From: Planktothrix agardhii NIES-204
GTDB taxonomy: Bacteria > Cyanobacteriota > Cyanobacteriia > Cyanobacteriales > Microcoleaceae
NCBI GenBank assembly: GCA_003609755.1
Contig: AP017991.1
Span: 1,381,501-1,445,500, forward strand
Length of the DNA stretch: 64,000 nt
Reading direction: 5' to 3'
Part shown: in pieces, positions 7,804 through 17,262 of the stretch
Numbering within the stretch: the stretch's first letter is position 1
Layout of the letters: each line of letters starts with the position of its first letter
Translations under genes and position numbers: made by a program
Notes under the pieces: generated by a model
Database searches by the model: none
Told to the model about the DNA's origin: nothing
Seen by the model: the letters and a program-made list of their open reading frames with translations, nothing else

Positions 7804-9234
7804 TTAAAATTCCTCCGATAAAAAAGGATTTTCTGCGGGAAAACTGGGCAAATTAATTGATGCTAAAGACTCTAATTTTTTTCGTCGTTGCGGATAAACT
7901 AAAGGGGCTGGCCAGTTAGCACTATTTTCTTTTTGATCGGGTTCCTGCACGGCTACAGAGCCCGCATTTTTGGATTTTGTTTCTCCTAAATTAAAAGACT
8001 GACCCCCCATCGATTTAGTCGATTGTGGTTGAATAGCTGTATCTTCTGATGTTACTTTTAATGAAAATAGATCAGTATCTTCTGAAATGAAAGAGGCATA
8101 TTCTAGGCGAATTCGCTCTAATTCTCCTTCTAAAAATCGAGGTTTAGGTAATTCTTCCACAGGAATATTGTTAATTGAAGCTGTCAACTCTACGGGAGGT
8201 TTAAAACCTGGTTCAGAATTCAATTCCGATGTTAAGGATTCTAACCCATGATTAAGAGGAATCTCCTGTTCTAATTCTGAAGATATTGGATCTAAATCCT
8301 TGGATGAATTAACTGCATCCTCCATCAAATTCATCGGGTTATGATTCGGGTTTAAAGCGTCTGACCAAGGTTTAACAGGGGGTGCTTTTGGGACTAATAA
8401 AGTGGCAGATGAGGATAGGGATTGTTCTTCCGTAATTACCGATAGGGTTTCTAGGTTTTGTTTTCCGGTTTCAAACTGGATTTGATTGTTCAAACACCGT
8501 TCTAAAGCGACTTTAAATTGGAGGGTTTGGCGCTGTTGACGATGGAGACGCGATCGCAATTCTCGGTTACTATTTTGAGATTGAACTAACTCATGGAACT
8601 GTTCATTATAGCGTTGTTGAGTTAAGGCCGTATCCCTTTCCATCTGGGCGAGTCGGTTTTGGGTAACTTCCCATTGTTGGGTTAAGGTTTCGACTAAAAC
8701 CTGTTGCTGTCGAATCACTTGATTGGCAATTTCCAACTTTTTAAACAGTCGTTTAACTTGATCCTGTGTCGCCCCTAATTCCTGGGTATGTTGCAATAAT
8801 TGTGTTTTTTGATCCTGTTGATTTTGCCGACTTTCATCTAATTCTGCTTCTAATTCAGTCACCCGATTAATTAAATCTCGGTTACATTCATGGAGAATTT
8901 GCACCACTTTTACCGGATTTTCTTGGGTTTCTGCTTCCACTGACATCAGCGAAGCAATCGCCATTTCATTCCCCTGAGAACCCTCAACAAATATCTCCTC
9001 TGGAACTACCAAATCTCCACTATTAGACTCCGTTTCTGCTTGTTCTAACTCGGCAACGAACTGGGTCAATAATTCCTCCAGGGGGATAGCATTGGGAAAG
9101 TTCACCGTCTCCCAATCCTGATCCGGAGTCACAACCGGACTAACGGACTCCTCCGATGGGGGAAAGGGTGGGGATAAAGGTGCTTCAGTAGGCTGATCAA
9201 ACGATTCAGGAATGGGGAGATCGGCTTCAGACAT
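7804..9234 (-). CDS. Coiled-coil protein, unknown function
   Basis: A 476-residue acidic protein. Residues 1-100 are Pro/Glu-rich and look disordered. Residues about 105-250 form a long coiled coil (RVTELEAELDESRQNQQ, QVKRLFKKLEIANQVIRQQQ, then a basic stretch RELRSRLHRQQRQTLQFK). The rest is low-complexity linker ending in a basic patch (PQRRKKLESLASINLPSFP). There is no signal peptide and no enzyme motif. Coiled-coil proteins of this kind in cyanobacteria are uncharacterised; a scaffold or cytoskeletal role is possible but unsupported. It is divergent from argH across 349 bp. Confidence 0.8.
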   Translation of the reverse strand: MSEADLPIPESFDQPTEAPLSPPFPPSEESVSPVVTPDQDWETVNFPNAIPLEELLTQFVAELEQAETESNSGDLVVPEEIFVEGSQGNEMAIASLMSVEAETQENPVKVVQILHECNRDLINRVTELEAELDESRQNQQDQKTQLLQHTQELGATQDQVKRLFKKLEIANQVIRQQQVLVETLTQQWEVTQNRLAQMERDTALTQQRYNEQFHELVQSQNSNRELRSRLHRQQRQTLQFKVALERCLNNQIQFETGKQNLETLSVITEEQSLSSSATLLVPKAPPVKPWSDALNPNHNPMNLMEDAVNSSKDLDPISSELEQEIPLNHGLESLTSELNSEPGFKPPVELTASINNIPVEELPKPRFLEGELERIRLEYASFISEDTDLFSLKVTSEDTAIQPQSTKSMGGQSFNLGETKSKNAGSVAVQEPDQKENSANWPAPLVYPQRRKKLESLASINLPSFPAENPFLSEEF

Positions 9235-9583
9235 AGCTTTATTTATTGGGTTTGTTATTTTAATTCTTGATACATGGTGAAATGTATTGTTACTAATAAT
9301 AAGGGAAATTGAGAATTAAGTCAAGTTGCCAGGATTATTTTAATTAGCAATGTATTGTTATTAACTAATCATTAATGTTTCTATTAATATTGTATTGTCC
9401 GGGTTAATGTTTATGCAGTGGGTTTATTATGAAAGCGGAATATTCAACTTGAGCAGGATTGTTCCCCCAGATCAATCCGGGCGACCCTCCCGACCGTCTT
9501 TTGTGTCCACCATGAACTTTTTAGGGTTCCCATAAGACGCTTGACTGTGTACTGTTGACACCAGAATAAAAAAAAGCCAAATT
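9235..9583. other. Divergent intergenic region upstream of argH
   Basis: No gene is seen. The AT-rich left half carries a direct repeat of AATGTATTGTTA at 9282 and 9350, and a third partial copy (TTGTATTGTCC) near 9390. The right half, nearest argH, is more GC-rich. Promoters for both flanking genes should lie here, but I cannot place -10 and -35 boxes with confidence. Confidence 0.5.
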
Positions 9584-10972
9584 ATGACAACAACGAACTC
9601 AAAAACTTGGAGCCAACGGTTTGAGAAATCTCTGCATCCTGCGATTGCAGAGTTTAACGCCAGTATTAGTTTTGATATCCAACTGATTGAATATGATTTG
9701 ACCGGATCAGTTGCCCATGCTAAAATGTTAGCAAAAACTGGTATTATTAGTCACGAAGAAGCCGAAAAATTGGTTTTGGGTTTAGAACAAATTCGTCAAG
9801 AATATCGAGACGGAAATTTTAATCCTGGTGTTGATGCCGAGGATATTCATTTTGCCGTTGAACGTCGCTTAACTGAATTAGTAGGAGATGTGGGTAAAAA
9901 ACTCCATACCGCTAGATCTCGCAATGATCAAGTCGGAACTGATACCCGTTTATATTTACGAGATCAAATTCAACAAATTCGACAACAATTAGTTGATTTT
10001 CAAAAGGTATTATTAGATCTAGCTGAAACCAATGTGGAAACTTTAATTCCAGGTTATACCCATTTACAACGGGCGCAACCGATTAGTTTAGCCCATCATT
10101 TATTAGCCTATACGGAAATGTTAAACCGAGATTGGGAACGTTTAGGAGATGTCTATAAACGGGTTGATATTTGTCCTTTAGGGAGTGGAGCATTAGCCGG
10201 AACAACTTTTCCGATTGATCGCCATTATAGTGCTGAATTATTAGGATTTGGTCGAGTTTATGCTAATAGTTTAGATGGAGTCAGTGATCGAGATTGGGCG
10301 ATTGAATTTTTGAGCGCGGCGAGTTTAATTATGGTACATTTAAGTCGCCTTGCTGAAGAAATTACCCTCTGGGCTTCTCAAGAATTTAGTTTTGTTACTT
10401 TGACCGATAGCTGTTCTACGGGTTCGAGTATTATGCCTCAAAAGAAAAACCCCGATATTCCTGAATTAGTGCGAGGAAAAACCGGGCGGGTATTTGGTCA
10501 TTTACAAGGATTATTAGTGGTGATGAAGGGATTACCTTTAGCCTATAATAAAGACTTACAAGAGGATAAAGAGGCATTATTTGATGCGGTAAAAACCGTT
10601 AAAGGCAGTTTAGAATGTATGACCATTTTAATCGCAGAAGGCATAGAATTTCGCTCTAGTCGTTTAGCTGAAGCGGTGGCGGAAGATTTCTCGAATGCAA
10701 CGGATGTGGCTGATTATTTAGCCGCGCGAGGAATTCCCTTTCGTGAAGCCTATGGTTTAGTGGGAAAAGTGGTTAGAACTTGTTTAGAAGCGGGGAAATT
10801 ACTTAAAGATTTAACCCTAGAAGAATGGAAACAATTACATCCTCAATTTGAAGCCGATATATACGAAGCGATCACTCCTCGTCAAGTGGTTTCGGCTCGA
10901 AATAGCTATGGGGGAACCGGATTTGATCAGGTCAAACAAGCCTTACAAAATGCCCGTCAACGGGTTGAATAA
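9584..10972 (+). CDS. argH: Argininosuccinate lyase
   Basis: A 462-residue protein of standard family length. It cleaves argininosuccinate to arginine and fumarate, the last step of arginine synthesis. The fumarase/aspartase-superfamily signature [12 protein letters not shown] is present near residue 282, along with [12 protein letters not shown] near 108 and [18 protein letters not shown] near 150. The ATG at 9584 follows an A-rich leader with little ribosome binding site. It stands alone: the palindromic repeat at 10991 lies just after the stop. Confidence 0.98.
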   Translation: MTTTNSKTWSQRFEKSLHPAIAEFNASISFDIQLIEYDLTGSVAHAKMLAKTGIISHEEAEKLVLGLEQIRQEYRDGNFNPGVDAEDIHFAVERRLTELVGDVGKKLHTARSRNDQVGTDTRLYLRDQIQQIRQQLVDFQKVLLDLAETNVETLIPGYTHLQRAQPISLAHHLLAYTEMLNRDWERLGDVYKRVDICPLGSGALAGTTFPIDRHYSAELLGFGRVYANSLDGVSDRDWAIEFLSAASLIMVHLSRLAEEITLWASQEFSFVTLTDSCSTGSSIMPQKKNPDIPELVRGKTGRVFGHLQGLLVVMKGLPLAYNKDLQEDKEALFDAVKTVKGSLECMTILIAEGIEFRSSRLAEAVAEDFSNATDVADYLAARGIPFREAYGLVGKVVRTCLEAGKLLKDLTLEEWKQLHPQFEADIYEAITPRQVVSARNSYGGTGFDQVKQALQNARQRVE

Positions 10973-10990
10973 TTGTTAGGAATAGGGATC

Positions 10991-11053
10991 ACGGATTTAA
11001 GAGGATTTCACGGATTTCACGGATTTTAATCTGCGTAATCCTCTTAAATCCGT
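10991..11053. repeat. Long palindromic element, copy 2 of the ACGGATTTAAGAGGATT family
   Basis: Perfect 17-bp arms ACGGATTTAAGAGGATT (10991-11007) and its complement (11037-11053) flank a 29-base centre. It matches the element at 6651-6731 in sequence and in position, just after a stop codon. It may act as a transcript-end hairpin for argH. Confidence 0.85.
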
Positions 11054-11226
11054 CCCAGATTGCTATATTTTTGATCAGACCACGAAGGAGCGATCGCTTC
11101 CTAAAATACATAAAGCAATATTTTTGTCAAGTTCTGCTCATGTAGTAAAAACCGTCTATTGAATCAATATAATTCAATATTAAATTTCGCTAAAGTGGGA
11201 AAAAAGATTAAATTTAGGTCAATATA

Positions 11227-11964
11227 ATGTCTAGTCCGATTAATCCTCCTGAATCTGAAGTGGTTGTTTCTCAAGTTCCTGCTAGATTATTATTAGTAGA
11301 TGATGAACCCGGACTGCGAGAAGCTGTACAAGCTTATTTAGAAGATAGTAATTTTAGTGTTGATACGGCCAGTAATGCCAAACAAGGGTGGGAAATATTA
11401 CAGCAAAGTTTGCCCGATTTAGTGATTACTGATGTAATGATGCCGGAAGTTGACGGTTATCAATTTTTACAACAAATGCGGGAAGACCCCCGTTTTAAAG
11501 CCTTACCCGTTGTTTTCCTAACTGCTAAAGGGATGAAAAGCGATCGTATCCAAGGGTATCAATCCGGATGTGATGCTTATTTATCTAAACCTTTTGATCC
11601 TGAAGAATTAGTAGTAATTGTTAAAAATTTATTAGCCAGACAAGCCGCCCTTCGTAATAGTAGTGGTGATGGCAACCCCGATATTGCCACCTTAGCAGGT
11701 CAAATTGCCCGAATTGAAAATATGTTAAAAGGCAAAAGTGGAATTCATCAAACCCCACCCCCAATTAAAATTGATTTAACCCCTCGAGAACAGAGTGTTT
11801 TAGATTTAGTCGCTAAAGGATTAATGAACAAAGAAATAGCGCGGGATTTAGAAACCAGTGTGCGGAATGTGGAAAAATATGTCAGTCGTCTGTTTACAAA
11901 AACCGGAACCAATAGTCGGACAGAATTAGTCCGTTATGCCCTCGAACATGGATTAACTCAGTAA
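11227..11964 (+). CDS. Response regulator with LuxR-type HTH (NarL family; Ycf29-like)
   Basis: A 245-residue protein. The receiver domain lies at about residues 17-135 (LLLVDDEPGLREAVQAYL, phospho-acceptor Asp in LVITDVMMPEVDGY, Lys in LSKPFDPEEL). The C-terminal LuxR helix-turn-helix is at about 183-243 (LTPREQSVLDLVAKGLMNKE, SVRNVEKYVSRLFTK). It should bind DNA when phosphorylated. No histidine kinase is adjacent, so it is an orphan regulator. The overall form resembles the cyanobacterial and plastid Ycf29 group, but I cannot confirm orthology. The ATG start at 11227 sits in an AT-rich leader. Confidence 0.9.
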   Translation: MSSPINPPESEVVVSQVPARLLLVDDEPGLREAVQAYLEDSNFSVDTASNAKQGWEILQQSLPDLVITDVMMPEVDGYQFLQQMREDPRFKALPVVFLTAKGMKSDRIQGYQSGCDAYLSKPFDPEELVVIVKNLLARQAALRNSSGDGNPDIATLAGQIARIENMLKGKSGIHQTPPPIKIDLTPREQSVLDLVAKGLMNKEIARDLETSVRNVEKYVSRLFTKTGTNSRTELVRYALEHGLTQ

Positions 11965-12052
11965 AGAATAGTGAAGATGGGAAGGAGAAATCCTTCCATG
12001 TTTTAATCTTAGGGGAACGGATATCATTAAGGCTTTGATTAGCTTCTGGACT

Positions 12053-12817
12053 TCAAAGCCGCAGTAACAAGTTACGACCATGAGTATCTGTACCACAGGT
12101 GTTGAGCAAACCATAACCATCTGTTAACTGTTTAACTTGGTTCGTAATTTTAGCGGTGGGTAGCCAAGGGTTTGTATGACGATAGGCATAATAGACCTCA
12201 ATCCCATCAATCCCTAAATGAGCCGCTTCCGTAATTAATTCCGGCACCGGATAACGATAACGGGCTGGATGAGCTAAAACAGCCAATCCTCCCCCCTGTT
12301 GAATCGCAATAATCACGTTTTTAGCAGCATAGGCATCTGTTCCCTCGGTGGTGCAGCCTTGCAGATAGGGTTGCAAACTAGAAGCGTCGGGATCAAAAGC
12401 ATAACCGAGAATATGGACATCCACAGCCAATAACCGGGCATTAATTTCTACTCCCGTCCATAACCGAGGAGCCTGATTCACCCGTTTAGGATACTTATGT
12501 TTCCAGTTATCTAACCACTTTTGAGCTTCTTTGTAGCCTTGGGTACTATGATGATCGGTAATGGTCAGTCCTTTTAAACCAATTTCAATCGCCTGTTCCA
12601 TGACTTCATAGGGTTCTAACTGCCCATCTGAACGTCGAGTATGGAGGTGAAAGTTATAGGACTTGGGGCAGCTTCTCGCATTCAAGGTTTGAAAGACCTG
12701 TTGCAGTGAAGACCGATCTTGGGCTGGGGGTGTCAATAATGATGATTTCACAAATCCTGTCTGGATGTGAAACCACCTTGATAACGATTCAAAATCTGAG
12801 GTTAGATTAACACTCAT
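12053..12817 (-). CDS. PHP-domain metal-dependent phosphoesterase
   Basis: A 254-residue protein. PHP metal-binding motifs appear in order: FHLHTRRSDGQL (about 57), TDHHSTQGY (about 88), DVHILGYAFDP, AHPARYRYPV and GTDTHGRN near the C-terminus. Relatives include RNase AM-type enzymes acting on 3',5'-nucleoside bisphosphates or short RNA, and trpH-like proteins; the substrate is not certain. The first 55 residues are an unrelated leader. It is convergent with the response regulator gene. Confidence 0.85.
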   Translation of the reverse strand: MSVNLTSDFESLSRWFHIQTGFVKSSLLTPPAQDRSSLQQVFQTLNARSCPKSYNFHLHTRRSDGQLEPYEVMEQAIEIGLKGLTITDHHSTQGYKEAQKWLDNWKHKYPKRVNQAPRLWTGVEINARLLAVDVHILGYAFDPDASSLQPYLQGCTTEGTDAYAAKNVIIAIQQGGGLAVLAHPARYRYPVPELITEAAHLGIDGIEVYYAYRHTNPWLPTAKITNQVKQLTDGYGLLNTCGTDTHGRNLLLRL

Positions 12818-13058
12818 ACCGTCTTCATCTTAATAAACTGTTACTATAATCTACTGTATCCAATTTATTGGGCAGTTGCTACAAGATCGGGTTAGGATTG
12901 ACCAATTTTAGATTTAAAATTCTTATATAAGGAAATGGGCAATAGGCAATAGGGTTTTAACGGTTGACGGTATTCACGGTAAGTGATTAAGGATACCATA
13001 ATTGCTGAGTACCTAAAAACCCGAAACCCTGGGGTAAGACTTGTCCTCACCCCCCCTA

Positions 13059-13324
13059 TGTTAAACTTATTAGAAACGATTGTTTTAGCCAAATTACCCC
13101 AGATGAGTCGTCAGGAGTTAGAAGCTATGTTTGGTGTAGATGATTTAAGAAAAACCCGTTTTGCTCAAGAGTTGATTGAAGAGGGGGAGCAAAGAGGGGA
13201 AATTAAAGGTAAATTGCAAACAATTCCTCGCTTATTAGGCAAAGGTTTTTCTGTTGAGGAAATTGCCGATATTTTACAATTGGATATCGAGCAAGTGCGA
13301 CAAGCTATTGCTAATTTGAATTAG
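13059..13324 (+). pseudogene. Remnant of an Rpn-family (DUF2887-like) nuclease gene, C-terminal part
   Basis: The frame reads MLNLLETIVLAKLPQMSRQE, AMFGVDDLRKTRFAQELIEE, then an E/G/K-rich linker and LLGKGFSVEEIADILQLDIE. This is the C-terminal tail of cyanobacterial Rpn-type PD-(D/E)XK nuclease or putative-transposase proteins. The catalytic N-terminal domain is missing. The frame can be extended back to a GTG at 12983, but those residues do not resemble the family. A short peptide could still be made. A stable hairpin follows at 13347. Confidence 0.65.
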
Positions 13325-13346
13325 ATGGAGAATTTGTAGTCAATAT

Positions 13347-13389
13347 AAACCGGGTTTATCAACAAAAAATCTTGATGAACCTGGTTTTT
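13347..13389 (+). terminator. Rho-independent-type terminator
   Basis: Arms AAACCGGGTTTATCAA (13347-13362) and TTGATGAACCTGGTTT (13372-13387) make a 16-bp stem with two G-U pairs in RNA and a nine-base A-rich loop, ending in a T run. It lies between the Rpn remnant and the convergent GDYXXLXY gene and could serve the remnant's transcript. Confidence 0.65.
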
Positions 13390-13403
13390 AGGTTTAATAG
13401 AAA

Positions 13404-14054
13404 TTAAAATTTGTAATTGCGATCGCGCACCCACAAACTAACTGGAATTGCTTTTCCTTGAGCATTAACCTTCACTTCCACCACAAAAGATTGTTGATTA
13501 TTTCTTTGTGCTTCTGTAATGGTGCTATTAATTTGATCCCGTTGGTTTTCCGGCATATAATACCGTTCTAAACCGTATTCAATATTCCATCCCGTTGATT
13601 TTCCCTGTAAAGCTATTTGATTATTAGATAAATTATCAGGATATTCTGCACTGACTTTTATCGGTTTCCAAGCGGAGGGATGCGGAGATTTTGCTGAATC
13701 TTTCGGCTGTTCCAAGGTGACATAAATTAAGGTTCCCTGGGGTAAATATTCCGCGCCTTGAGCAACTTCTTTCCAACCGGGAAGTGCTTTGAGAGTATCA
13801 GCACTGGAAATATTATAACTCAGGGTTTGATAATATCCTCGGAAAAAATCATAGGGGTCAACGGGGGCGGTTTGTAATACCACAGTTTTTCCCGTTACCT
13901 GAGTATAAAACGCTTGGGAAGGAACTGCTAAAATTAGGATTAATTGAAATAATAACGGAAATAAAAATTTCCAAACAGGGATCTGTTTTTTAACAACAGG
14001 AGACGGAGTTAAAATAACGGAAGATTGAGTATCATTCGAGTTAGAAGAATTCAT
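13404..14054 (-). CDS. GDYXXLXY-domain membrane-anchored protein
   Basis: A 216-residue protein. One hydrophobic helix (about residues 27-47, WKFLFPLLFQLILILAVPSQ) anchors a periplasmic domain. The diagnostic motif is VDPYDFFRGYYQTLSYNI, a variant of the GDYxxLxY pattern in which Gly-Tyr-Tyr replaces Gly-Asp-Tyr. The motif-bearing domain is widespread but of unknown function. AGGAG lies about ten bases before the ATG. It is the second gene of a pair with the DUF2157 gene, 26 bases apart. That pairing is common in bacteria and suggests that the two products form one membrane unit. Confidence 0.85.
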   Translation of the reverse strand: MNSSNSNDTQSSVILTPSPVVKKQIPVWKFLFPLLFQLILILAVPSQAFYTQVTGKTVVLQTAPVDPYDFFRGYYQTLSYNISSADTLKALPGWKEVAQGAEYLPQGTLIYVTLEQPKDSAKSPHPSAWKPIKVSAEYPDNLSNNQIALQGKSTGWNIEYGLERYYMPENQRDQINSTITEAQRNNQQSFVVEVKVNAQGKAIPVSLWVRDRNYKF

Positions 14055-14080
14055 GATTTTGACTCCTAAAAATTGATGAA

Positions 14081-15484
14081 TTAACGATTTTGGGTTCTAG
14101 CAGCAGCTAATAAATGGCGTTCAAACCATAATCCAGCCAGAATTACCCCCACACCACATAAGGTAAATACAAAGGCTTTTAAAATCAATTCTGTGTTATA
14201 TTCAAAGGTACGACTCATGATTTGGGTAACTAATAAAATCATCCCGCCCCAAAAGGCAAATCGTTGAGTTTGGGCGAGTCCAATTCTAATTAATCCCGTT
14301 GCTAATATAAACATCTGCACATTGAATAAAAATGTGGCTATTTCAGGAATTAAATTGATTTGTAAATGCCAGAAAAAGATAAATCCTGTTAATCCTAAAA
14401 ATCCGGCAATGACGCTAGTAACCGAATCAAATCCCCATCTATTCGGGTGAATAGCACCGGGTTTAATCAATTGAAACCATTGCCATAAAACTATTCCTAG
14501 AAAGATATAAAAATCAATCAGAAGGAAATTACTCATGAACACTGAATTGTTGGAATTGTTCTGTAAAAGATCATTCCAAACTCCATTAAAAGATAAACCA
14601 AAAAATACAATACTTAACTGAATAATGGAGAGAGTGCGGGCTGAGGGTTGAAAGGGTCTACTATCAATCATCGGCCATAAAATATCATCATAACTCCACA
14701 GTAAAGCGGGAGTAAAAATAAACATAATGGCGAAGATTAACCCTTCGGGTAAATCAGAATTTAGCAGGGGAAGAATGCTGATTTGTAAAGCGGGAATGAG
14801 AATCAGTAAGGTCATAATAAATAAGACCCGGGACTGACAACGATAGGCGAGGGGAATGAATAGAAATCCGGCAATTAAAGGGGTATGTTCTAGGAATAAA
14901 TGTAATATAGAAAAGGGTTGAGGTGAGTATAAATTAGATGCTCCACTCCAATAACCCATACCATACAATAGTAGTCCTAAAAATCCTAAAGAAGTCAATT
15001 GCAGACTATAGGACATGGCTAAAACACCAATTCCCCAGACTAAAAATAGTTCATAAACTGAACCACTTTGATGAAAAATTTGCCCCATCAAGGCAATATT
15101 TGCTCCTAAAATTAAGGCTCCAAATAGTAATAATCCTTGACCTAATTTTTGTTTTCTTCCTACTTCAAAGGAGTCTGATGGTTGTTGCCATAAATAAAAG
15201 CCAGTTGCATTGACTCCTATAAATAAACTCAGAAGTAGGATTACTTTAACGGTTTTTGACCAGTCCTGCCAATTAGCTGCCACAAAGGTAATGACACCTA
15301 AACCTAATAGAATGGCTCCTAACCCTATTAAAATCATGACAAACCGACTACTGGCGGCGGTTTCAAGATGATTAAATTGATAGCGGTTGGCTAACTGTTG
15401 ATAGACAGAATCATCAATTATTTGTTCTTCTTGCCAGAGTTTGGCTTCGTGACGAAGTTGGCGACGGAATTTTTCGTTAATCAT
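14081..15484 (-). CDS. DUF2157-domain polytopic membrane protein
   Basis: A 467-residue protein. A short cytoplasmic N-terminus (FRRQLRHEAKLWQEEQIIDD) leads into the first DUF2157 helices (RFVMILIGLGAILLGLGVIT, FVAANWQDWSKTVKV). About twelve further hydrophobic helices run to the C-terminus. The function of DUF2157 proteins is unknown. It is upstream of and co-oriented with the GDYXXLXY gene. There is no clear ribosome binding site before the ATG at 15484. Confidence 0.85.
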   Translation of the reverse strand: MINEKFRRQLRHEAKLWQEEQIIDDSVYQQLANRYQFNHLETAASSRFVMILIGLGAILLGLGVITFVAANWQDWSKTVKVILLLSLFIGVNATGFYLWQQPSDSFEVGRKQKLGQGLLLFGALILGANIALMGQIFHQSGSVYELFLVWGIGVLAMSYSLQLTSLGFLGLLLYGMGYWSGASNLYSPQPFSILHLFLEHTPLIAGFLFIPLAYRCQSRVLFIMTLLILIPALQISILPLLNSDLPEGLIFAIMFIFTPALLWSYDDILWPMIDSRPFQPSARTLSIIQLSIVFFGLSFNGVWNDLLQNNSNNSVFMSNFLLIDFYIFLGIVLWQWFQLIKPGAIHPNRWGFDSVTSVIAGFLGLTGFIFFWHLQINLIPEIATFLFNVQMFILATGLIRIGLAQTQRFAFWGGMILLVTQIMSRTFEYNTELILKAFVFTLCGVGVILAGLWFERHLLAAARTQNR

Positions 15485-15648
15485 TTGAGGTGATATGAAA
15501 TAATGTTAAAACTGAGTGATATAATCCTATTTTAGTTCTAACCTAAATATTCTGGAAAGTACAATTCTGGTTTTAATTGAAAATCAGGATTAATTATTTA
15601 GGTCTGTGACAGATTGTTAACTTGCACAGAGAAAAAATACTCAAAATC

Positions 15649-16497
15649 CTAGAATGGCTTTTTTCTTGATTTAGATGCTAAAAAAGTTAGCATTTTTTCA
15701 AATACTTGGACGGCTAGTTCTGGATCATTATCTCTAGTAAATATATCATAATTGGGATGGGAATTTGCCTCTATAAACCAATATTGATGATCTTTGTCTA
15801 TGGCAATATCTAACCCGGTATATTTTAAATCTAATTCTTGAAAAATAGGTTGACAAAATGTTTCTATTTCTGATATAATACGAGGATTATTAATATATTT
15901 GGCTCGCGCTCCTTGCCAATGTAAAGGACTTAGATTTCCGGTAAAGGTTGCTTGAGTAATATCTTTTTCATAGAGTAAAATTAATTCTTGATTTAAAAAA
16001 ACGGCTCGATATTCCCGTTGGATTAAAATATACTCTTGAGCAACAGCAATATAATCATAACTTTTATCATGAATGTTAAAAATTGTGGTTAATGCGGTTT
16101 CAATTTCCTCAAAACTTTTACATAAAAAAACATTCTGCCCACTGGAACCAGAATTACGTTTAACAATCACGGGAAATGGGAATATCCTCTCAATTTCTTG
16201 AGCAATATCAGGAATGGTTTTAAACTTTAAATACTCTTGATATTTCTCATCGCAAAATAGGGAAAGAAAGCCCGATGTTTTCGGAATTTTAATTTTTCCC
16301 TTTAAAATTGAGTAAGTATATTCCTTATCTTTGAGAATTTTGAAAACAGATTGATCGACAAAAGGTGTGCTATAATTACAGAAATAATAATTTTTATCGA
16401 GTTTGATTTTGATTAAATTCTCATGATCATGGAGAATTTCATAATCAATATTTAGATTCTGGCAAGCCTGGAGTAATAGCCTAATATTATTTAACAT
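15649..16497 (-). CDS. ATP-grasp family ligase-like protein
   Basis: A 282-residue protein. The ATP-grasp pattern is visible: FPVIVKRNSGSSGQNVFL (nucleotide-binding Lys and Gly-rich loop, about residues 112-130), VAQEYILIQREYRAVFL (about 150), and LKYTGLDIAIDKDHQYWFIE with ANSHPNYDIF (metal-binding Glu-x-Asn, about 225-255). The family joins a carboxylate to an amine or thiol using ATP; RimK, glutathione synthetase and D-Ala ligases are members. The first 95 residues are poorly conserved. The substrate is unknown, and no peptide precursor gene is seen nearby. It is likely a single-gene transcript. Confidence 0.8.
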   Translation of the reverse strand: MLNNIRLLLQACQNLNIDYEILHDHENLIKIKLDKNYYFCNYSTPFVDQSVFKILKDKEYTYSILKGKIKIPKTSGFLSLFCDEKYQEYLKFKTIPDIAQEIERIFPFPVIVKRNSGSSGQNVFLCKSFEEIETALTTIFNIHDKSYDYIAVAQEYILIQREYRAVFLNQELILLYEKDITQATFTGNLSPLHWQGARAKYINNPRIISEIETFCQPIFQELDLKYTGLDIAIDKDHQYWFIEANSHPNYDIFTRDNDPELAVQVFEKMLTFLASKSRKKPF

Positions 16498-16617
16498 AAA
16501 AATAGTAGGGAATTATGAATTACGAATGGGGGAAAAATCTGTAAACGGAAATTGGAGACGGCCGAAAAGACGCTTTAAATAACGACTAGGCTATCTCCTA
16601 ATTCCATTATCATAGAG

Positions 16618-17262
16618 TTACCGAGTGGGATTATTTCCCTGTACTTGTTGGCGACCATTACGAATCACTCGCATCATTTCATTTAACTGTTGTTCGATGC
16701 TTCCTAGGACGTGATCTGCATAGTCATCGGCGCCGTTTTGAATTTCTTCGCATTCAGCCATAGTCCGCGATCGCATTTCCTCTAATTCCTGTTGAAGACG
16801 ATAACGAATTTGTTCAATTTCAGACAAGGTTTGTTGCTGAAGCGTGTCACATTCATTTTGAACCTGTTGACGCAATTGATCAGCTTCAGATTTTGCTTGT
16901 TGAATCAAACCCATTTCATTTAATATTCTAGCGGCTCTTTGTTCAGCCATAGTGACAATTTCCTGAGCATATTCTTCCGCTTCTTGGAGAATTTCATCCT
17001 TATGACGGACAATAATATCTGACTCTTGAAATGCACTAGGTAAATTCAATCGAATCAAATCTAATTGATCCAGTAATTGTTCTTCATCGACTAAAGTTCG
17101 TCGAGTTAATGGAATTCTAGGACTATCGAGAATCATCTCCTCCAGTCGGTTAAGTTCCCGTTGAATATCAATTCCAGGGGAATTACTGACAGTAGTTTCC
17201 GGTTCTACACGGAGTCCATTTTGTTCGGGTTCTAGTCTTGGGGTTGATTCCTGGCGTAACAT
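16618..17262 (-). CDS. Cdv3/DivIVA-like coiled-coil cell-division protein
   Basis: A 214-residue protein. After a Pro/Glu-rich start, residues about 30-75 read [20 protein letters not shown] and [20 protein letters not shown], a segment conserved in cyanobacterial DivIVA-like proteins. A long coiled coil follows (about 85-205). Cyanobacterial Cdv3, weakly related to DivIVA, is needed for normal division. I assign this gene to that group by pattern, not by alignment. It overlaps the end of coaD by 31 bases, so it is translated from the same message. The ribosome binding site is weak, which fits coupling to coaD. Confidence 0.75.
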   Translation of the reverse strand: MLRQESTPRLEPEQNGLRVEPETTVSNSPGIDIQRELNRLEEMILDSPRIPLTRRTLVDEEQLLDQLDLIRLNLPSAFQESDIIVRHKDEILQEAEEYAQEIVTMAEQRAARILNEMGLIQQAKSEADQLRQQVQNECDTLQQQTLSEIEQIRYRLQQELEEMRSRTMAECEEIQNGADDYADHVLGSIEQQLNEMMRVIRNGRQQVQGNNPTR

